Positions 34,708 to 42,218 of a stretch of 64,000 nucleotides of DNA are shown one piece after another. The notes under the pieces are model-generated. The model made no database searches and was not told where the DNA came from. It saw nothing but the letters and a program-made list of their open reading frames with translations. The stretch is taken from assembly GCA_964650485.1 (NCBI GenBank), contig CAZYTX010000012.1, positions 1 through 64,000 on the forward strand, in the 5' to 3' direction. A program made the position numbers and the translations under genes. Source of the stretch: CAZYTX01 sp964650485. GTDB taxonomy: Bacteria > RBG-13-61-14 > DATKZS01. How positions within the stretch are numbered: position 1 is the stretch's first letter; every line of letters begins with the position of its first letter.

Positions 34708-35511
34708 ATGCGTAAATCCATCAAAGTGCTCGACCACCCCCTGATCACCGAGGTGATCTTCTACCCGGCCCGCATATCAGAGGAGCAGGCCCCGGACATG
34801 GAGCACGGCAGGGTGGTGTATATACCCGCGGGTGATGACAGGCTGGGAGCGTACTGGCATAAGCCTTTTGAAGACGCGGCCACCGTGCTCTTTTTCCACG
34901 GCAACGGCGAGATCATGACTGATTACCTGTTCGACTTCCACGCCCGCATGGAGGAGCTGGGCGTGAACTTCATGGTGGTGGACTATAGGGGATACGGTCT
35001 CTCGAGCGGCTCGCCTTCTCTCTCGCGTCTTCTGGAGGACGCCCGGGCCGCATGGGCCCACCTCCCGGAGCTGGGCCTTTCCCCTGATCAGGTCATTGTC
35101 ATGGGCAGGTCGCTGGGCTCCCTGGCGGCACTGGAGATATGCTCGGGACCGGGCAGGGAGGCAAAAGCCCTGATAATAGAGTCCGGCATAGGCAGGTTCG
35201 ACAACTGGATTGACCGCATGGCACCCATGCTGGAGAGGCTGGGGCTTGACGCCGCGGGTCTCAAGCAGGCACTTTTCCAGGCGTTCAACCACGAGCAGAA
35301 GATAAAGGCTTTCCCCGGGCCGGTCCTGGTCATGCACGCTCCGCAGGATGAGATCGTGCCGGTGCAGCACGGCAGGGACCTGGCAAAATGGGCCGGCGGC
35401 CGGGCAGCGTACCACGAGTTCAGCCGCGGCGGCCACAACGACATCCAGCTTCTGAACAAGCACGAGTACTTCCAGGTGCTTGAAAGCTTCCTTGAAAAGA
35501 GGGTTTCATAG
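34708..35511 (+). CDS. Alpha/beta hydrolase
   Basis: A 267-residue cytoplasmic hydrolase of the serine alpha/beta-fold type. The oxyanion segment is LFFHGNGEI, the nucleophile elbow GRSLG has Ser, the acid is in HAPQDEIVP, and the base His is in GGHNDIQ. It resembles bem46/FrsA-type esterases acting on short acyl groups, with no lid insertion that would define a substrate. The gene lies 49 bp after the TPR membrane protein and its 3-prime end overlaps the convergent nrpR gene by 6 bp. A signal peptide is absent. Confidence 0.85.
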   Translation: MRKSIKVLDHPLITEVIFYPARISEEQAPDMEHGRVVYIPAGDDRLGAYWHKPFEDAATVLFFHGNGEIMTDYLFDFHARMEELGVNFMVVDYRGYGLSSGSPSLSRLLEDARAAWAHLPELGLSPDQVIVMGRSLGSLAALEICSGPGREAKALIIESGIGRFDNWIDRMAPMLERLGLDAAGLKQALFQAFNHEQKIKAFPGPVLVMHAPQDEIVPVQHGRDLAKWAGGRAAYHEFSRGGHNDIQLLNKHEYFQVLESFLEKRVS

Positions 35512-36510
35512 CTCCCTGATACGCTCCTCGAACTCCTGGTACGGGAACAGCTCCCGGTAGTCGCAAAGGCCCGCCAGGGCGCGCGAGCGAAGGTGTATGC
35601 CCTGCTCCTCCAGGATGGCCACCGGGTTGAGCCCGCCGATCACGATGGCGCCCACCCTGCCCTCGCTCACCGGTATCTCCAGGAGCGGCTGCCCCTGCCA
35701 GCCGATGGTGAAAAAGCCGCCCAGGCCGACCTTGTCGAGCTCCTTGGCCAGCTCGATCACCAGGTCCCGGCTCTCTGCGGGGACCTCCCTGAAGCTGGCC
35801 CCGATCCTGCCGTTGCCGGTGGAGGTCGCGCCAATGTAGTCGGTCATGCCGCTGCGTATGAATATCTCCAAGGGGTCCAGGCTGGTGCCCTCGTAGGTGA
35901 TGATCTCCACGAACCGGGAGGGCCGGTGCTCGCGAAGCTCCAGGAGACCGCCGAACCGCGAGGTGGTGGGAATGCCGTGGTGGAGCAGTACGCCGTTCAG
36001 GGTGATCGAGCACACCGTGCCCACCCCCACGGCGCCCTCGGGCACGCTCATGTCCCCTATCCTGTGGCCCGGCTTGAAAAGTCCCACCATCCTGCCCATG
36101 GCATAGCCGGCCCTGAACACCTCCTGGATCAAAGGATAAGAGCGCTCCAGGAGCTCGCGCTCAATAATGCTCATGTTGACCACAACCGTGCCCGACTTCC
36201 TTTGAAGATTGAAGTCCATGCGGTACGTCATCCGGTCTATCTTGGCCGAGAAAAATCCCACCTTCTCGAAAACACGGGCAGCATCAAGCTCGTTCCTGCC
36301 CTTTTCCGTGATAAGCCGGCCCCGCTTGCCAAGGTTCTCGGTATGACCGTCCTTGTCCATGCGCTGAAGATAGAAGCGCACCGTGCGCTCGCTCATCTCG
36401 TGACCCATGGCAACAAGCCTCTCCGTGATTCGCGAGCTGCCAACAGGCGAATCCGACTGGTGCAGGATGCGCAGGATGGCAAGCCGCTTCTTCTCGATCT
36501 TGTCCTTCAT
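35506..36510 (-). CDS. nrpR: NrpR-type nitrogen-responsive transcriptional repressor
   Basis: A 334-residue regulator with an N-terminal winged helix (residues 1-70: KKRLAILRILHQSDSPVGSS, then SERTVRFYLQRMDKDG) and one NrpR effector domain (DUF128) covering about residues 80-330, with VPEGAVGVGTVCSITLNGVL and IGGLNPVAILEEQGIHL. In methanogens NrpR represses nitrogen-assimilation genes and is released by 2-oxoglutarate; the same ligand is a reasonable inference. It is divergent from an FMN-type glutamate synthase gene, its most likely target. No ribosome site precedes the ATG, and a plausible -10 (36520-36525) ends only 9 bp before the start, so the mRNA may be nearly leaderless. Confidence 0.88.
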   Translation of the reverse strand: MKDKIEKKRLAILRILHQSDSPVGSSRITERLVAMGHEMSERTVRFYLQRMDKDGHTENLGKRGRLITEKGRNELDAARVFEKVGFFSAKIDRMTYRMDFNLQRKSGTVVVNMSIIERELLERSYPLIQEVFRAGYAMGRMVGLFKPGHRIGDMSVPEGAVGVGTVCSITLNGVLLHHGIPTTSRFGGLLELREHRPSRFVEIITYEGTSLDPLEIFIRSGMTDYIGATSTGNGRIGASFREVPAESRDLVIELAKELDKVGLGGFFTIGWQGQPLLEIPVSEGRVGAIVIGGLNPVAILEEQGIHLRSRALAGLCDYRELFPYQEFEERIREL

Positions 36511-36519
36511 GGCAGTTAT

Positions 36520-36589
36520 ATAATACCGAAAATTTGCCGTACGTCAACCTTTTTCCGGCAAATTTGCCGACTGTCACGGCAAATATTGC
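36520..36589 (-). promoter_or_regulatory. nrpR promoter with NrpR-type palindromes (autoregulation)
   Basis: On the minus strand TTGACG (36547-36542) and TATTAT (36525-36520) are 16 bp apart. A degenerate copy of the palindrome lies between them (36526-36539). A perfect 14-bp palindrome, CGGCAAATTTGCCG, sits just upstream at 36556-36569, and GCAA/TTGC (36579-36589) follows. The same half-site, GGCAA/TTGCC, overlaps the promoter of the divergent glutamate synthase gene. This supports autorepression, but which protein binds is inference. Confidence 0.65.
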
Positions 36590-36685
36590 AAATACGCCCG
36601 CTTGAATTCGGGAAAGAACACCTGAAATATTAAGCCCTTGCAAGGCCGGGAACAGGCGGCGTCCATGTTTTGCAACAGCCTGGCA

Positions 36686-36822
36686 CGGCAAAACTTATCT
36701 GGCATTTTTGCCGCTGATTCCGCGATCATTTCAGTCACGGGCCATACACTGCAAATGTTTCTAATAATTTTTTTTCTGTTGACATGGCCTTTTCCTTGTG
36801 ATACAGTTGGCAATGGATTGCC
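36686..36822 (+). promoter_or_regulatory. Glutamate synthase promoter with NrpR-type operators
   Basis: TTGACA (36779-36784), 17 bp spacer and TACAGT (36802-36807) form a good sigma-70-like promoter 150 bp before the start codon. Directly after the -10, GGCAATGGATTGCC (36809-36822) is an inverted repeat covering the expected start of transcription, so binding would block the polymerase. Upstream, GGCATTTTTGCC (36701-36712) is another palindrome and CGGCAAAA (36686-36693) a half-site. The remaining intergenic sequence shows nothing else clear. Confidence 0.65.
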
Positions 36823-36960
36823 GAACACAGCAACAGTAAAAAAATCTTGCGCATAAGTTATACGCCCGTCGCCAGAACCCCTTGCAAAAGACAATCAGTG
36901 TTCATGGGCCTCCGGCAAGCGGCGGCCTGAAAAAAAAGCGTTATACAAGGAGGAATCCGT

Positions 36961-38544
36961 ATGAACCTTCAGAGACCAAACGCCAGCGAGTCCTTGCAGA
37001 CCAACAACCGGGCCAGGAGCATAGCCCCCCAGTCCGGCATATGCAGCAGGTGCGTGGACGGCTGCAAGGGCAACTGCGACCTTTTCAACGCCACCTTCCG
37101 GGGCCGCGAGCTGCTCTACCCCGGCCCCTTCGGCGAGGTCACCGCGGGCGCTGACAAGGACTACCCGGTTGACTACTCCCATCTCAACATCATGGGCTAC
37201 GCCTTCGGTGCCCAGGGCATCCAGGCTGACCCTGACCACGCAACCTTCCCCGCGGTGGACACCGAGACCGAGTACGGGGCCAAGGAAAAGGTGAAGATGA
37301 AGGCCCCCATGTTCACCGGCGCCCTGGGCAGCACCGAGATCGCGCGCGCCAACTGGGAGCACTTCGCAATCGGCGCGGCCATAGCCGGCATCAGCCTGGT
37401 ATGCGGCGAGAACGTGTGCGGCATAGACCCCGAGCTCGAGCTGGACAACAACGGCAAGGTAAAGAAGGCCCCGGACATGGACCGCAGGGTGGAGCTGTAC
37501 AACCGCTACCACCAGGGCTATGGCAACATGATGGTCCAGCTCAACGTGGAGGACACCAAGTTCGGGGTGGCAGAGTACGTGATTGACAAGCTCGGTATCG
37601 AGACCATCGAGCTCAAGTGGGGACAGGGCGCCAAGTGCATCGGAGGCGAGATCAAGGTCAACTCCCTGGAACGCGCGCAGCAGCTCAAACAACGCGGCTA
37701 CATAGTGACCCCAGACCCCGAGGACGAGGGCAACATCGCGGCCTTCAAGTCCGGGGCCCTAAAGCAGTTCGAGCGACACTCCAGGCTGGGATTCGTGGAC
37801 GAGGACGCCTTTGCAAAAGAGGTCGAGAGACTGAGAGAGCTCGGGGCAAAGCGCGTCACCTTGAAGACCGGGGCCTACCCCATGCGCGAGCTGGCCATGG
37901 CCATAAAGTGGGCCTCGGACAACAACCTTGACCTGCTCACCATTGACGGCGCACCAGGAGGCACCGGCATGAGCCCGTGGAGGATGATGAACGAATGGGG
38001 AATACCTGCGATATACCTCCACGCCATGACCTACGACCTGGCAAAGAGGCTCGACCAGAAAGGCAAGTTCGTGCCCGACCTCGCATTCGCAGGGGGGTTC
38101 TCCGCGGAGGATCACGTGTTCAAGGCCATCGCACTCGGGGCCCCATACACCAAGGCCGTGTGCATGGGGCGCGCGCTCATGATACCCGGCATGGTGGGAA
38201 AGAACATACAGAACTGGCTCTCCGGCAACGACGGCGGGCTCCCCAAGACCGTGTCCAGGTACGGCGCCACCAAGGAGGAAATCTTCGTGAACTACGAGAA
38301 CCTCCGGCTCATCTTCGGCAAAGAGGTTGACGAGTTCCCGCTCGGCGCCATCGGCATATACTCCGCGGTGGACAAGATAAAGGTGGGGCTCCAGCAGCTC
38401 ATGGCAGGCGCCAGGAAGTGGAAGGTCCCCTATATCACCCGCGAGGACCTCTGCTCACTGACCGAGGAGTGCGCCAAGGTGACCGGGATACCATACGTGA
38501 TGGACGCGTACAAGGATGAAGCACTCGAGATCATAGAAGCCTGA
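36961..38544 (+). CDS. FMN-binding glutamate synthase family protein (archaeal-type GltB domain)
   Basis: A 527-residue protein of the glutamate synthase domain family, which makes glutamate from 2-oxoglutarate using glutamine-derived ammonia. The FMN-barrel segments are present, including MFTGALGSTEIARANWEHFA, IELKWGQGAKCIGGEIKV, LTIDGAPGGTGMSPW and AGGFSAEDHVFKAIALGA. It lacks an amidotransferase domain and a GltD-type reductase, so partners must be encoded elsewhere. The N-terminus carries a compact cysteine set, CSRCVDGCKGNC near residues 27-38, possibly for an iron-sulfur cluster. A strong AAGGAGG precedes the ATG. The divergent nrpR and palindromes in the promoter suggest control by nitrogen status. 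Confidence 0.87.
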   Translation: MNLQRPNASESLQTNNRARSIAPQSGICSRCVDGCKGNCDLFNATFRGRELLYPGPFGEVTAGADKDYPVDYSHLNIMGYAFGAQGIQADPDHATFPAVDTETEYGAKEKVKMKAPMFTGALGSTEIARANWEHFAIGAAIAGISLVCGENVCGIDPELELDNNGKVKKAPDMDRRVELYNRYHQGYGNMMVQLNVEDTKFGVAEYVIDKLGIETIELKWGQGAKCIGGEIKVNSLERAQQLKQRGYIVTPDPEDEGNIAAFKSGALKQFERHSRLGFVDEDAFAKEVERLRELGAKRVTLKTGAYPMRELAMAIKWASDNNLDLLTIDGAPGGTGMSPWRMMNEWGIPAIYLHAMTYDLAKRLDQKGKFVPDLAFAGGFSAEDHVFKAIALGAPYTKAVCMGRALMIPGMVGKNIQNWLSGNDGGLPKTVSRYGATKEEIFVNYENLRLIFGKEVDEFPLGAIGIYSAVDKIKVGLQQLMAGARKWKVPYITREDLCSLTEECAKVTGIPYVMDAYKDEALEIIEA

Positions 38545-38586
38545 GCTCCAGGCGACCCTGGCCTGGGATAAGAGCCCCCGCGAAAG

Positions 38587-38630
38587 AGGCCCGGACAAAC
38601 GCCGGCCCGAACCGGCGCCCCGGGCCTTTA
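38587..38630. terminator. Strong hairpin terminator between convergent genes
   Basis: Nested perfect stems: AGGCCCGG (38587-38594) with CCGGGCCT (38620-38627), and inside it CGCCGG (38600-38605) with CCGGCG (38612-38617), followed by TTTATAAT. It lies between the glutamate synthase stop and the convergent cyclophilin gene, so it can end transcription of the former and perhaps both. Confidence 0.75.
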
Positions 38631-38651
38631 TAATACTTAAGTGAAAGGCGA

Positions 38652-39389
38652 CTACAGCCCCTGGATGTACACCCTCTCCATGACCTGGTCCTTTTCCGGC
38701 TTGTCCCTGGCGCCGGTCTTGGCCTTGCCGATCTCGCGCACCACGTCCATGCCCTCGATCACCTGGCCGAACACGGTGTAGCGGCCGTCCAGCATGGGCT
38801 GGGGAGCGAGGCAGATGTAGAACTGGCTGCCAGCGGAGTCCGGGGCCGAGCCCCGGGCCATGGCCACCGTGCCGGCCTTGTGGTGACGGTCATTGAACTC
38901 GGCGTCAATGGTGTAGCCCGGGCCGCCGGTGCCGTTGCCGCGGGGGTCGCCCCCCTGGACCACGAAACCGTCAACCACCCGGTGGAAGATGAGACCGTCG
39001 TAGAAGCGGCTCTGGGCCAGCTTTATGAAGTTACGGCAGTGCCCGGGCGCGTCGTGGGGGAAGAGCTCGAACTTGATGGTCCCCTTGTCGGTCTCGATCA
39101 CCGCGGTCAGCTCCTCCATGTCCTTCTCGGTCATGGACTTGGTCTTTTGATCCCATATCTTCATCAGCTCCTCCTCGGCCTCTTTTGCGTGGGGCCCCCG
39201 GGGGTATGCGGAAAGGTATGCATCAAAGGTCTCCGCGTCCATGTTCCTCTCCGCCCTGCTCCAGAGCTCGGACTGGGAAAGACCTTTGAGCTCATCACCC
39301 GGGCCCGCGTCCTTCCCCTTCTTCTCGCAATCCGAGGCCGACATAAAAAGCGCGAGAACAACCGCCGCGAAAATCACAGACTTTCTCAT
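38652..39389 (-). CDS. Exported cyclophilin-type peptidyl-prolyl isomerase
   Basis: A 245-residue protein with an N-terminal signal (MRKSVIFAAVVLALFMSASD, followed by Cys 22; the lipobox is imperfect), a helical segment at about residues 35-90 and a cyclophilin domain from about 92 to the end. The catalytic stretch FHRVVDGFVVQGGD keeps the key Arg, Phe and Gln, and SAGSQFYI and VFGQVIEGMDVV are intact. It should speed proline isomerisation during folding of exported proteins. GGAGGAG precedes the start. A remnant of a further cyclophilin gene lies just upstream at 39412, and a paralogue at 40241, so this is a disrupted tandem array. Confidence 0.9.
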   Translation of the reverse strand: MRKSVIFAAVVLALFMSASDCEKKGKDAGPGDELKGLSQSELWSRAERNMDAETFDAYLSAYPRGPHAKEAEEELMKIWDQKTKSMTEKDMEELTAVIETDKGTIKFELFPHDAPGHCRNFIKLAQSRFYDGLIFHRVVDGFVVQGGDPRGNGTGGPGYTIDAEFNDRHHKAGTVAMARGSAPDSAGSQFYICLAPQPMLDGRYTVFGQVIEGMDVVREIGKAKTGARDKPEKDQVMERVYIQGL

Positions 39390-39411
39390 ACAACTCCTCC
39401 CTTTGCTTTTA

Positions 39412-39453
39412 TCATGGCTTCATGATCACTTCCACGTCCCTTATGTAAATGAC
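39412..39453 (-). pseudogene. C-terminal remnant of a third cyclophilin gene
   Basis: Read on the minus strand this stretch encodes VIYIRDVEVIMKP followed by a stop. It closely matches the C-terminus of the paralogue at 40241 (PIYIRDVKVLLKP, stop). Identity at DNA level extends past the stop codon into the ribosome-site region of the next gene (39393-39450 against 40221-40278). The coding differences are mostly conservative (K/E, L/I, L/M), as expected from a former gene rather than a simple target duplication. Upstream of it the gene body is replaced by the REP at 39454. Confidence 0.65.
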
Positions 39454-39512
39454 GGGTGGCCCGCACGGATTCTGATCCGTGTGGGTCCCGAAGGGACAGG
39501 TGCTGATGCACG
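39454..39512 (+). repeat. REP element, left border of the RAYT cassette
   Basis: GGGTGGC (39454-39460) is followed by a stem CCGCACGGAT/ATCCGTGTGG (39461-39470 and 39475-39484, one G-U type pair) and a second hairpin GTCCC/GGGAC (39485-39497). The same units appear in inverse order at 40170-40216. The 77 bp from 39513 to the RAYT stop show no further structure. Confidence 0.8.
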
Positions 39513-39589
39513 ATGTTTCCAAGGGAAGCATTCATTTTTCCAACGTCGGCATTAATGTTTCAAATTCTGCATTCCATGCTAACAGCAGC

Positions 39590-40132
39590 TCACAAGCCCG
39601 GCCTTCTTATATCCACCCCCACGCTCCCCTTCATATAATACCATCGAGCGCTCGACCAGCGCCAGTCAGTAATGGAACCACAAAGACCCGCCTTCACAGG
39701 GTTGTAATGCATGTAGTCCAGCTTCTCCCTCACCTTGTCGTGGCCCTTGATATTAAAATCGTAATACCTGCGCTGCCAGAAGCAAACAACCTCGCGGCCA
39801 CTGCGAACGGTCCGCAACCGGTCAACGAACCCTGGACCGGCGGTCTCATAATGACGGCGGAGCCAATGAGCGCTGGTCCCTTTCCAGATGCGCATCACCT
39901 TCGGGAGCGCGCTGTCGTCAACGAACCAAAGCAAGGCGTGGACGTGGTCAGGCATTATCACGAAACCTGAAACATTTACCATTCCCTTGCGCGAGATCGC
40001 GTCAAGCTGCGAGATGACGATCTGGCGAGCGACTGCCGTGCCTAAAATTCTCCGGTTCCCGTACGTGCTGAAGGTCACGAAATGGCTGTTCCCGGCCCTC
40101 GTGTATACCTTCCGTTTGGTCGCCTTTGACAT
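39590..40132 (-). CDS. REP-associated tyrosine transposase (RAYT, Y1/HUH family)
   Basis: A 180-residue single-domain HUH transposase related to IS200/IS605 TnpA. The metal-binding HUH motif is in MPDHVHALLWFV and the catalytic Tyr in VREKLDYMHYNPVKAGL. RAYTs are found once or a few times per genome and mobilise REP hairpins by single-strand transfer. Here the gene is bounded on both sides by REP elements in inverse orientation, the classic arrangement, and a third REP lies at 5735. It sits between a cyclophilin gene and the remnant of another, so its arrival probably accompanied loss of one gene. The protein looks complete. Confidence 0.92.
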   Translation of the reverse strand: MSKATKRKVYTRAGNSHFVTFSTYGNRRILGTAVARQIVISQLDAISRKGMVNVSGFVIMPDHVHALLWFVDDSALPKVMRIWKGTSAHWLRRHYETAGPGFVDRLRTVRSGREVVCFWQRRYYDFNIKGHDKVREKLDYMHYNPVKAGLCGSITDWRWSSARWYYMKGSVGVDIRRPGL

Positions 40133-40169
40133 GATATTATCGAGTCAATAATAGTCTGGTACGGCACCT

Positions 40170-40216
40170 GTCCCTTCGGGACCCACACGATTTCTTCGAA
40201 ATCGTATGGGCCACCC
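40170..40216 (+). repeat. REP element, right border of the RAYT cassette
   Basis: Hairpin GTCCC/GGGAC (40170-40182), then stem CCACACGATTT/AAATCGTATGG (40183-40193 and 40199-40209), then GCCACCC (40210-40216). This is the reverse-complement layout of the left REP at 39454; the stem sequence differs but compensates to keep pairing. Confidence 0.78.
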
Positions 40217-40240
40217 GGATAACTCCTCCCTTTGCTTTTG

Positions 40241-41068
40241 TCATGGCTTCAGCAGCACCTTAACGTCCCTTATGTATATGGGCTGCACCGGCACGGGCCC
40301 GTCCCGGCTTCTTTTCCCCCTGGTCTCCACCTTGGAAATCTCATCCAGCACCTCCATGCCCTCGACCACCTCTCCGAACACCGTGTACTTGCCGTCCAGG
40401 TCCGGCATGTCCTTTATGCACACGAAGAACTGGCTGCCCGCGGTGTCCGGCTCCTCCGGGTAATGGAACATGGACACCGTTCCCCTTTTGTGCTTCTTGT
40501 CGCTCATCTCCGCGGGTATCATGTAGCCCGGCCCGCCCAGGCCGTCCCCCCGGGGGTCGCCCATCTGCACCAGGTTATCGTACACCCAGTGTATTTTCAG
40601 GTCCTTGTAAAAATCAATCAGGGCGAGGTATATGATGTTGCGGCAGTGGCGGGGCGCCGCCTTTGGAAAGAGCTTGAAGGTGAAGCTCCCCATCGAGGTG
40701 ATGACCTTAATCCTCGCCTTCTTCATCTCATCCGCTTCAAGGGCATCGGTCTTCTGCTCGGCCAGGTGCTTGAGCCGCATCCTCGCGTTCTTGGCAAAGT
40801 CGCTGTCCGGGAATTCAGTGATGTATCGGGTGTAGGCCTCGATGGTGTCGTCCCGCCGGACACTCCTGAACTCCAGGCCCTGGATGTACTTCCACGCCCT
40901 CCCCGAATGACGGCCGCGGGGATACTCGGAAAGGTAGCGCTCGTAGGCCTCCGCGGTGTTCTCCTTCCGGGCCTCGCGCCAGGCCAGGCGCTCGCATCCG
41001 GAAAGGAATAGAAGCAGGGCCGAGCAGAGCAGTATGAACCTTGAGGCGCGAACTCTCATCATGGACAT
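40241..41068 (-). CDS. Lipoprotein cyclophilin-like protein, catalytic Arg lost
   Basis: A 275-residue lipoprotein. The signal peptide ends in the lipobox LFLSGC (Cys at about residue 25), so it is lipid-anchored. Residues 35-115 contain two TPR-like or helical repeats (AEAYERYLSEYPRGRHSGRA and IEAYTRYITEFPDSDFAKNA). The cyclophilin domain follows. Where active cyclophilins have FHRVxxGFxxQGGD, this one has IHWVYDNLVQMGD: the catalytic Arg is Trp and the Phe is Leu. Other structural motifs (TAGSQFFV, VFGEVVEGMEVL) are kept. It may bind proline peptides or be a scaffold instead of an efficient isomerase. Separated from its paralogue at 38652 by the RAYT cassette. Confidence 0.87.
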   Translation of the reverse strand: MSMMRVRASRFILLCSALLLFLSGCERLAWREARKENTAEAYERYLSEYPRGRHSGRAWKYIQGLEFRSVRRDDTIEAYTRYITEFPDSDFAKNARMRLKHLAEQKTDALEADEMKKARIKVITSMGSFTFKLFPKAAPRHCRNIIYLALIDFYKDLKIHWVYDNLVQMGDPRGDGLGGPGYMIPAEMSDKKHKRGTVSMFHYPEEPDTAGSQFFVCIKDMPDLDGKYTVFGEVVEGMEVLDEISKVETRGKRSRDGPVPVQPIYIRDVKVLLKP

Positions 41069-41095
41069 TTAGCTCCTGGCGGGGGAGAGCTTCAT

Positions 41096-41175
41096 GTGGG
41101 AGCGAGCTTCGGCTCGCGATTATCGAGACCGGAAGGTCTCTCCCACAAATCGAGACCGGAAGGACTCTCCCACGG
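41096..41175 (+). repeat. Branched hairpin repeat with tandem 27-bp units
   Basis: An outer stem GTGGGAG/CTCCCAC (41096-41102 and 41140-41146) encloses two hairpins: GCGAGC TTCG GCTCGC (41102-41117) and GAGACC GGAA GGTCTC (41125-41140). The second half, 41122-41148, is repeated directly at 41149-41175 with three differences. The segment lies between the lipoprotein gene and the promoter of the diguanylate cyclase gene and is followed by a T run. Confidence 0.65.
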
Positions 41176-41185
41176 TTTTTTTCAC

Positions 41186-41215
41186 TTGACCTTTTGGTCT
41201 CGGGAGTAATATATT
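41186..41215 (+). promoter_or_regulatory. Promoter of the response regulator-dapAB unit
   Basis: TTGACC (41186-41191), 18-bp spacer and TATATT (41210-41215) form a plausible sigma-70-like promoter 44 bp upstream of the start codon at 41259. Confidence 0.5.
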
Positions 41216-41258
41216 AACATAACTCTCGGAAATTACATTCCCCGGGAAAAGGACGCGC

Positions 41259-42176
41259 ATGAAAAACTCCGTGCTCATAATTGACGACGACGACCGTGTG
41301 CGCAAGGAGGTCCGCCACTGGCTTGACAACGCCAGGATGTTCGACATCTTCTACGAGGCCGCGGACGGTGTGGAGGCCTTCAAGGTCATGCTCAACAAGC
41401 CGGTTGACCTGGTCCTCTGCGACGTGGTCATGCCGGGCATAGACGGTTTCAAGTTCCTCAGCATGAAGCGGGCCCGGCCCGAGTTCGACGGCATACCGGT
41501 GCTCATGCTCACCGGCGAGGACGACGTCAAGCTGAAGATCAAGGCCCTGGAGCATGGCGCATCCGACTACATCACAAAGCCCTTCAACCCGGGCGAGCTG
41601 GTGGCCAGGGTCAGGGTGCACCACAAGATCAAGTCGCTGCAGGAAGAGCTGCGCGAGACCAACCGCCGCCTGGAGGAGCTCTCAAACACCGACGGGCTCA
41701 CAAAGCTCTACAACCGGCGCTACTTCATGGAGCTGCTCGAGCTCGAGTTCCAGAGGGCCCAGCGCTACGAGGCCAGGCTGGCGTTCGTGATGATTGACAT
41801 AGACACGTTCAAGAGCTTCAACGACAACTACGGCCACCTCCTGGGCGACCGCATCCTCTACGAGGTGGCACAGATACTGCGCGAGAACCTGAGGATTCAC
41901 GACATGGTGGGAAGGTACGGGGGCGAGGAGTTCGCCCTGCTCATGCCTGAGACCGGGATGCAGGGGGCACTGGTGGTGGCCGAAAGGTACAGGAAGCGCA
42001 TCGAGGAGTTCGTGCTCATCGAGGACGAGAAGGAGCTCAAGATCACCATAAGCCTGGGAGTGGCAGCCTACCCGCATCCGGATATAAACAACGTGGACGA
42101 CATCATAAGGTACGCGGACAACGCACTCTACCAGGCAAAGAAGAACGGCCGCAACCGGGTCGAGGTCGCGGAGTAG
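41259..42176 (+). CDS. Response regulator with GGDEF domain (PleD-like diguanylate cyclase)
   Basis: A 305-residue cytoplasmic protein. The receiver domain (residues 4-120) has the acidic pocket IIDDDD, phospho-acceptor Asp55 in LVLCDVVMPG, MLTGED and the conserved Lys in YITKPF. The GGDEF domain (about 140-305) has GGEEF as active site and the inhibitory I-site RIHD five residues before it, so it should make cyclic di-GMP and be product-inhibited. NTDGLTKLYNRRYF begins the domain. No cognate kinase is adjacent. It is followed after 42 bp by dapA; shared transcription with lysine biosynthesis is likely but functionally unexplained. Confidence 0.93.
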   Translation: MKNSVLIIDDDDRVRKEVRHWLDNARMFDIFYEAADGVEAFKVMLNKPVDLVLCDVVMPGIDGFKFLSMKRARPEFDGIPVLMLTGEDDVKLKIKALEHGASDYITKPFNPGELVARVRVHHKIKSLQEELRETNRRLEELSNTDGLTKLYNRRYFMELLELEFQRAQRYEARLAFVMIDIDTFKSFNDNYGHLLGDRILYEVAQILRENLRIHDMVGRYGGEEFALLMPETGMQGALVVAERYRKRIEEFVLIEDEKELKITISLGVAAYPHPDINNVDDIIRYADNALYQAKKNGRNRVEVAE

Positions 42177-42218
42177 GCACACCCGGGTCGCCTCGGCCAG
42201 TATCAGGAGGAGAGTAAA

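Noticed and set aside
41122..41175. CRISPR-like tandem repeat
   Set aside because: Only two adjacent copies with no spacers; internal hairpins indicate a REP-type structure.
42177..42218. Lysine riboswitch upstream of dapA
   Set aside because: The gap is only 42 bp and holds just a ribosome site.
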